Below are positions 56,575-64,000 of a DNA stretch of 64,000 nucleotides, in pieces; positions within the stretch are counted from its first letter, which is position 1, and each line of letters starts with the position of its first letter. The DNA is from Zeugodacus cucurbitae. Its lineage: Eukaryota > Arthropoda > Insecta > Diptera > Tephritidae. Under the pieces are notes generated by a model that saw only the letters and a program-made list of their open reading frames with translations, ran no database searches and was not told the DNA's origin. The stretch lies in the NCBI RefSeq assembly GCF_028554725.1, contig NC_071668.1, positions 26,142,501 through 26,206,500 of the forward strand, given 5' to 3'. A program made the translations under genes and the position numbers.

Positions 56575-59500
56575 AAAAAGAGACAATTGGCAGTGCCTAG
56601 CCTTGCAAGCGCATTTCTTGGATTACAAAAATATATTTTATTGTGTAGTTCCACAACATCTTTAGACTATTGTCTATTGAATTTTAAAACGATCCGGGTA
56701 AAAGTTTTGGAAATAGAGTATGAAGAACTTGCGCGATCCAGGGTTGCTTTATTGACACTCAAAACTGTAAACGTAGTTTTCTGAAAATTTTGTTTTCAAA
56801 GTTGGTTGTCAAGATTTCACGACTAATGGTTCTTTATTATGTAATATGAGACAGGTCTTCTATATATAATTTACAAAAACTTGGGCAAAGGTTCTTTGAC
56901 AACCATGTTAGGTATGTATAAACAAAATTGCTGCGAAATGTCAATCAATTATGTAGGTTTCGTAAAAACCTCTATCAAAAATTAATTTATAAATTTTTCC
57001 TTCGTCCAAATCCTAGTACAAAGACTACGTATATTTTATTTACACTTCAGATGATTCTCTGAGGAGTTATGCTGCCTACTCCGACGCACCTTTTCCCGCA
57101 GATTTTTTCTTCAGAAGTTTTAGTAATCCTTCACTATATGTCTATCTGCAATAAATGAGAATAAAAAGTTTGAACTAAATATTAAGTTTTTTTTAGTTTA
57201 AACGACGGTGGATGAAACCACCGAAAGTTTTTCTATGGAATGCCATCTGATGCCAACATATTTATCTGACTGTAGATTCATCGGCTCAGACAACAGGTCT
57301 TCAGAAGTTCTATGTGCTCCTCATAAAATTTTAACGGATTCATCCCAGAAATATGTGGGATATGGCGGGTGACACTGTGATGATTCTACTTTCATTGCAA
57401 CATCTTTCAATTTTAATTTTCAGTTTCATTATGAAATGAGATCATATTCATAAATAAAATGAGATCGATTTTTTCAGACAGATCTCAGTGGCTCTTCATA
57501 GGAAATTTGAATCGATCTATTAAATTTTTAGATGTAAAGTGAATCAAACAAAAGTCTCAAATCACGCTTCATAAAACCAGATGTCTCACTTTGTGACATG
57601 AAATCCAAATCCACGTTTAAATATTCGTGCACATAAAATTGGAAACCACTCAGCAGCTGTTTTTCTTTTGGAAATTTACACACACACGGGTCAGTGGGAG
57701 AGTGCTGCTGGCCAAACAAAATATGTGGGTGAAAAGTGGTTATAAAATTCGTACTTGTAAGCACATAATGCAGATCAGTGTGATAAAATGTTGGCTTTCG
57801 GGTATATATTTCGACATAAGTAAGTGAGTGAGTACACACACACAAGTATACATAAGTAATAAATACACAACCAGCAGCACACACTCGCAGTGGCAATCCA
57901 GCATCGGTGTGAATATGTGACAAAAGGAATTTCGAGAATATCAATTGCATGCTTGCTGACACTGTTGCTGCTGCCGCTGCGCTACGGAAAGACGTAATGC
58001 GAAATAGCTTCCTCTGTTTGCTGCAGCTGCGACCAGATCCTTGCATTTAAGCATTTCCTTTTCCCTGCCACATTCTTGACTGCACAAACACTCACATACA
58101 CCCAGAGAGAGAGAGAGAGAGACATACAGGCACTTTTATATTTATATTTGTTCACACATTTGCAACGACATTTTGGCATCCTGCTGGCTTTTTTACAGTT
58201 GTAGCCCGTCCAGTTGCAGCGAAACAAATTGCATTTGTTGCTGTTGCTGCTGCCGGCGTCGGTGCACTTCCGCTTCATCACTTAACCATTGCAATTGGCA
58301 TCACTCATGCATTGCTGTCATCCTCCTTCTCGAGGCGCACACTTCTGCTGCACTTATTGTTGTTGTTTCTGTTACTGTTGTTGTTGTTGTTGTGGAGACA
58401 GGCAGGCAGGCAGTCAGCGGACAGGAGCAAAGGATATGCTACCGCTTTTGCACTTTTGCATAGACTTTCTGTGTCACATACATATATATTGGCTGTGGCA
58501 GGCAGCAACTGCTGGTTCAAGAATTTTTCGAGTATGGCTACAGCGAGGAAATAAGAAATACAGGCGGCGAGAAATAAAATAAATGTCAATAGAAATGCAG
58601 GCATAAAGAAATCAGATAAAGGAAGCATTCAATCGTATGCAAATTCAAATAGCTCCGGTCAATGGCAATGGCAAAGAGTAGAAAAAGCGCATTTTAAAGG
58701 AGCATTATAGCTCGATGCCAGTGTGTTCGGCGTGTGTGTGCATATGCAGATTTCCTTATATATATATAAACTTACAAAGACATATGGGCATACAATGTTG
58801 CTCAGCATGCAGCCGCATTCTCTCACCTACCGGAGTGTTATTGTTGGCTAGCTGTCTTTGCTCTGCTTGCAAAGTACATGAAATATATATTGTATGTGTG
58901 AGTATGTGTGGACGACAGTAAGTAACTTGGCAAGGATGTATTTTGCCTTGATAGCTTTTTCGGTTGTCAATGCAGATTTATGTGTCACGTCTATGAAATG
59001 TACATACAAGTGTGTCTACAGTTGTGGACATTGAAATGTGTACAACTTTGAAATAAACATTTTATTTCTTGGTTTGAGGCATATTTGTTACTAAAAGCTT
59101 CATCACTACCCTAGTATGGTAATCTACTAGCTTAAAGATTTACTCCAAAAAGTTGAGTTATTTTATAATAAGTCAATAAGGTACCGTTATCATACATATT
59201 TTTTGAAAGTAATTTGAAACGGGATTGATCTTAGACCCAACTCGTTAGTAGAACGCACCTGTTCCGAAAGCAACAATTAAATTTAAATAGGGCTTTGAAT
59301 GCCTAAGGGAATGAAATATTTATTATATTTATTAATATTTAATTTTCTTAAAAATACACAGAATGGGGAATTACTAATATTTTAGAAGTAAAATATTAAA
59401 AACTCTAATATTGTGTAGCCATTTACAGCGAAGCTTCGGGAAAAAGGTGGATTCGAGTTGACACCATAACTCCTAGTAGAAGTAGAATTTGGGAGAAGCA

Positions 59501-59711
59501 AAAAATATAAAATTGGACTTTGACTTGTAATTGAACACAAATCGTTCACCCAAGATTTAGTGTGTTAAATTTCGAAAACCAATTTTACAACATCTTGAAT
59601 GACAGTAAAGTTACCCTGGAGCTCGGGTCGAAATTAAGAGATGTTGTAGAATTGAATAAGACAATAAAAATGGTTTTTTCTTGAAGCAGTGAAACTCATG
59701 CAACTCCTTAA
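56575..59711. other. Non-coding spacer with simple repeats
   Basis: No gene is recognised. It holds a GA run at 58104-58122, TTG runs near 58360-58392 and CA runs. A 172-codon minus-strand frame (57528-58046) has no recognisable domain and crosses simple sequence. Confidence 0.5.
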
Positions 59712-60327
59712 GGGGTTATACCAGTATAACCTATGAAAAATTAGGCGATTTTTTAAAGAAATTTATTGTTCGAATGTTTTGAAGTTTTTTGGATATAATA
59801 AGGTATATTTTTAGCTATGAAAAATAACGGAGTTATGTGCTGTTTTGGGAGGTGCAAAAAAAAAGTTGCCAACTGCTGACATGATTCTGGCCGAATGAGT
59901 AGCTGAAACTAAAAAAATCAAAATGGATATTTCCTATACGATGACCTAAGATTTTTAAAAAATATCAAAAATTAACAAATTGGCGTAGCTCTAAAAAAAA
60001 AATTGTTTTTTTTTTTAGTAAAAAAGTGGTAGTTTTTTAATATCAAATTTACAATTTTGAACAAATCAAAAAGATCGTAGGACATTGTATAGTAAATGTA
60101 TTCAAGAATACTCAGTTTAAATTTGAAGTCGATCGGTAAATTTCTCGTTGAGTTACGATGTCAGCAATTTTGAGAAATGTCGTTTCGAGAAAAACGCGTT
60201 TAAAGTTTCTAGCGGTCGCTCTTTAGAACACTGTCATTCATAAACCATTCAAGATACGACCTTACCGCTTTCACAGGATATTTGTGAAAGTCGAATAAGC
60301 AAAAAAAAAGTCACATGGTATAGCTCC
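59712..60327. mobile_element. TTAA-flanked short inverted-repeat element
   Basis: The left end GGGGTTATACCA and the reverse complement of the right end GGAGCTATACCA form terminal inverted repeats. They are flanked on both sides by TTAA (59708-59711 and 60328-60331). TTAA duplications are the signature of the piggyBac superfamily. The 616 bp hold no transposase, so it is a non-autonomous piece. The superfamily call rests on the TTAA flanks only. Confidence 0.65.
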
Positions 60328-62793
60328 TTAAATAAGTCAGGGATGAATACATTTGGACCCAGTCGAGATACTCAGATAATTTCTAAGTATTAAAGGCGCG
60401 AGTAAATATGTTGGGATATCTCTCTCACTAATCGATATACACACTTGACCTAAAGAGCCGAAACTGTTAGGTATGCGTTGACTTCGGCCGATTAAGTCTA
60501 TTTTTGGCCCTAACTAATATACTTACATAACTTCAGTAATATATTTCCCATTGACAAATATTTTCATCATAAAGTCAGTGGGATTGATTGTGTTTCCCAT
60601 ATTTTCTTCTTGATCACAGTTATTGAGGGCTGATCCATGACATTTCAAATATTATAGTATTAGTAGAAAGAGTGTCGAGTATTATAGTATTGGAAGATAG
60701 AGTGTCGAAATCGCGGTCGCCAATTTTTAAACTTAAAGAAATTTGTATAATTATTGCAACCTTGGTATAAATCGGTCAAAATAGATTCTCATATGTAAAT
60801 TATTCTCAGTATGTAAATTAAGTTATTTCACTCAATTATACCTAAAATTCTGGCTCAAAAAGGAAAAATATATTGACGAATCATATTCGCAACACAAAAT
60901 TTTGTTTTACAAAATACAAAGGTGATAATCCCAAAATATGGTTATATATAAAGCCTAGCATCATTTGATACCTCAGCTCAATAAGCCGATCTTGCTTTTT
61001 AATGGATATTCCTAAAATTTAATACAATTTCTAATAAAAATTAAGCTGGTTCAGCCTTCAGTGTCCACCACTATATATTCTAGTTCAAATTTGAATAGGT
61101 ATACATTAGAACTTATACGAGTAGTTGTTGTGTAGAAGAACATTTCAATAACAAGCTATTGAATGTTGGCCAGTAGCAGAAGAACCGAAGAAAATATCGC
61201 ACAAAGGCAAAATAACAGCACACCAAAGGCCTGACGCTTCAAGGGTTGCAAGAGTGGCAAGTGAAGGGCAACAACTCAAGTGAAATATGCAATAGCAGCA
61301 ACAACAACAGTAGCACACGTTGTAATAACAGTGAGAATTGTATTGAAACTGAAAGTTTGCTGTCTACCAACCGTCGTCTGCTCCAGCCGCTGGCGTGGCA
61401 GAGCGCATTCGTACGTGCGACACGACACAATTGCACACAATTTGCCTATTTACTTGTATACCGTTATGTATGAATTGTATGTTTGGCAAGCAGTGCCACC
61501 GGGTTCGTGCACTTTATGTGCTCTTAGCGCTTAAATGCCTACCCGAGCTGATGCTTCTCTCCGTCCATATGCCATATTGTATTATAGGCAATTTATACAC
61601 AATTGTTGTTGCTGTTGTTGTTGCATTATATAAATTATCCGCTTCAAGTGATGTGCCGCATGTGTGTTGTTGTGATTTCATGAAAGAATTACTGTTGCAT
61701 CTTTCGAATGTCGCTCAAATTATTTTCGATTTTCCTCTCCCCAATTTACAGACACACATACAGACTTATGTATGTACATATGTGGCAAGTTTTCCAGCGC
61801 ATACTTTTTGTTATGCAAATGCGACTTGTCTTTTGTTGCCACATTACCTTCCTCTCTCTACGCACTCTCCGCTGTACTCTATATCTGCTAGTTTGGCTTT
61901 GATTGTGATTTTTATTGCCGGCGATTAAGTCAAGATTCTGCTCATGTTTCGGCAATAAACGGAGGCGTTGCACTTGAATCGAAAGAACGATGCGCACAAC
62001 TCTTCGTGATACAGATGTACACATAAACAGATATGTGAATTATTCGATTGCCGATTGGATGGCTGTCAGCGGTGAAGGGAGGGTGGCCAGTTGGCAGCAA
62101 GCATGGCTTGTTGGCTACAAGTTCGGGCGAAACTTTTTCAATTGCTGAATATCAAGCACAAAACTTTCGATTTGCATTTTCCGCTTGAAGTGTACTCGTT
62201 CAAAGTCATGAAACTATACACATACACGCACACTTATTATCATACATATATGGGTAGTATATGCGCAGATATGTGGGTGTATGGACGTGAGTTTTTGTTC
62301 AATTCTTATTATATAAATGCAATGATAATATTGCGTTGAATGGCGTGCTGTGCGTGACTAATATTGTGATATCGTATACAATGCTGTCATAAAGTGAGCC
62401 TGATTTGGGTAATTTTGTTTTGGGGCGTTCCAATATTATTTAACTAAACTATTTGGGAGTTTCACCTTGTGTTAATTAAATTTCCTCTGAGGAAAAATTC
62501 TTACACCGAGTAAGATTTTATGTCTAATCACCAAAAGTTTGGAGTGTAGAGTCAGTTTTAAGATTATTAAATTTTACAAAATTTTCTGGATATAAAAGTT
62601 GGATCAATACTTTAATTCAAACGATAATACAAATGTTTTTTTGGGAATCTTCCGAGTAAAAGGCCTATTTTTAAATTTTTTTATTATATCAAATAATAAA
62701 ATTTAATTTAGTTCACACTTTGAGAAAGTTTACCGGAATTTTTTAAGAATACTATTTAAACGTTGACACCATGACGTCATTTCCGACGAATTC
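60328..62793. other. Non-coding spacer
   Basis: No gene is recognised. A 177-codon plus-strand frame at 61395-61928 lacks any known motif and overlaps CA- and TTG-rich sequence. Confidence 0.5.
60649..60708. repeat. Two-unit tandem repeat of about 30 bp
   Basis: Two near copies of TATTATAGTATT, each followed about 15 bases later by AGAGTGTCGA. Confidence 0.8.
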
Positions 62794-63422
62794 TCAAACA
62801 GTCAGCGCACTCGCGTCTTGGCTCACGTCGTAGATAGTTTCGTCTACTTGGGAACCAGCGTTAACAACACTAATAATGTCAGCCTCGAAGTCCAACGCAG
62901 AATCACTCTTGCCAACAGGTGCTACTTTGGACTGAGTAGGGAATTGAAAAGTAAAGTCCTCTCTCGACGAACCAAAATCAAACTGTACAAATCGCTCATT
63001 ATTCCCGGCCTGATGTATAGCGCTGAAGCGTGGACGATAACAACATCCGATGAGATGACTCTTGGGGTTTTCGAGAACATTGGCAACGGCGAATACCGCA
63101 AACGATGGAACGATGAGCCGTACGAGTTATACGACGACATTGACATAGTCCAGCGAATAAAAAGACAGGGGCTACGCTGGCTAGGTCATGTTGTTCGAAT
63201 GGATGAAAACACTCCAGCTCTGAAAGTGTTCGATGCAGTACCCGCTGGAGGAAGCCGTGGATGAGGACAACCTCCACTCCGATGGAAGGATCAAGTGGAA
63301 AGTGACCTGGCTTCACTTGGTGTTCCCAAATAGCAAAAAGGAGAAATGAGTGTCGCGCTCTGGTGGATTCGGCTATAATCGTTTAAAGCGGTTAATACGC
63401 CAAATATATATATATATATATA
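62794..63422 (+). mobile_element. RTE fragment E: 3' end with AT-repeat tail
   Basis: It starts in the codons for KQSAHSRLG and reads through VVDSFVYLGT, RRITLANRCYFGLSREL and KLYKSLIIPGLMY to RLGHVVRMDENTPALKVFDA-like sequence. Eleven residues (ERKVLRKIYGP region) are missing in frame, and TGA at 63262-63264 breaks the GRGRPP block. A hairpin AATCG/CGGTT keeps the stop codon in its loop (63377-63393). The tail is (AT)n instead of AAG or CACAT. Confidence 0.88.
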
Positions 63423-64000
63423 TCTTAATATATAAAAATCACGTGTCACGTTGTTTGTTTTCGATGGACTCCTAAACTACTGAACCGATTTTAATGAAAT
63501 TTTTAACACTGTGTGCAGTTTGGTCCAACTTGAAAGATAGGATAGTTTATAACTCTCCTTATAGTCGCATTATTTATTTATTGCAATTTATTTGTTTATT
63601 ATTAGCAAAGAGCTATCCACCAGTTGGTGGCGCTAAGTGCGCTATGTTACAGTAGATGGCGCTACATTTCTTTCTAAATTTTCATGGATTTAGGCTGTCA
63701 GAACAAAAGCTGCCACTTGCTAAAAACATTAAATGAAAATGCGTTATTTGAAGTTTATATTATTTGTGGTAAAGTTATACGAATCTATGACTTCCAATAT
63801 TCTAAATTTAAGAAAAAATCACATACAATCCGTGAAATAAATAAAGTTATGTACATATGTATGGTCAGACAAATAAGCAATTGCTTATTATCAACTCTAC
63901 GAAAATTTTCATCAATAATTTTAAAAATTTTGACCTCAAGTTCAAATCTCAAGCCCGTTTTTATACCAGATATATACTAAGGTTTCCGTCTTTATTCATA
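63423..64000 (+). mobile_element. Helitron 5' terminus, runs off the window
   Basis: TCTTAATATATAAAAATCAC directly follows an A, then comes CACGTTGTTTG, and later CTGAACCGATTTTAATGAAA. The TC start next to A, and the ACTGAACCGATTT block within the first 80 bases, are features I recognise from insect Helitron 5' ends. The 3' hairpin and CTRR end would lie beyond 64000. No Rep/helicase coding is visible in the part present, so autonomy cannot be judged. Confidence 0.6.

Noticed and set aside
57528..58046. 172-codon open frame on the minus strand
   Set aside because: It crosses CA and GTGTG simple sequence and shows no family motif.
61395..61928. 177-codon open frame on the plus strand
   Set aside because: It is rich in Cys/Leu from TTG and TGT repeats, has no domain, and overlaps equally long frames in other registers.
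1..64000. CRISPR arrays, bacterial operons, tRNA or rRNA genes
   Set aside because: No spaced direct repeats, no bacterial gene organisation, and no cloverleaf with a convincing B box were seen.

Overview
The window looks like nuclear DNA of a higher fly, most likely a tephritid fruit fly (Bactrocera/Zeugodacus group). This rests on its AT-rich composition with CA, TA and CAA/TTG microsatellites, and on transposon families I recognise as common in these flies. No database search was possible. I find no host protein-coding gene, tRNA or rRNA that I can defend. The window reads as intergenic or intronic sequence filled with transposable elements of several ages.

Dominant element: an RTE-clade non-LTR retrotransposon with one open frame (apurinic-type endonuclease, then reverse transcriptase, about 990 residues). 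It is present at nine loci. Copy A (2171-5436) has an uninterrupted reading frame. Copies B (8170-11212) and C (41450-44646) are full length but broken, and each sits between direct target duplications. Copy D (45585-47784, minus strand) is 5' truncated but open through its reverse transcriptase. The rest are fragments at 7665-8062, 22965-23030 with 23735-23962, 38861-38948, 56190-56574 and 62794-63422. The 5' ends of A, B and C fold into a hepatitis-delta-virus-like (HDV-like) self-cleaving ribozyme whose first base is the first base of the element. Their 3' ends carry a small hairpin with the stop codon in its loop. These two RNA structures are the most interesting content of the window.

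Other transposons: jockey-clade remains at 1-215 and 11516-13160; an internally deleted mariner-like element with both ends and an intact DDD catalytic core (13461-14393); and several mariner-type relics (14405-14800, 35405-35985, 37661-37935, 39183-39990, 45000-45584, 50280-50985). There are three short terminal-inverted-repeat elements (5526-6128, 18608-19083, 59712-60327), four copies of a Helentron/DINE-1-like repeat (19901-20693, 20781-21850, 28190-28557, 32034-33160), and a Helitron 5' terminus entering at 63423 and running off the right edge.

The insertions show relative ages. Copy D landed inside a mariner relic. The 13461 mariner lies against an older mariner relic. The Helitron terminus lies directly in the AT tail of an RTE fragment. 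Copies A and D differ at only about seven of roughly 720 shared residues, so this RTE family was active recently. The spaces between elements are AT-rich non-coding sequence with microsatellites and small tandem repeats.
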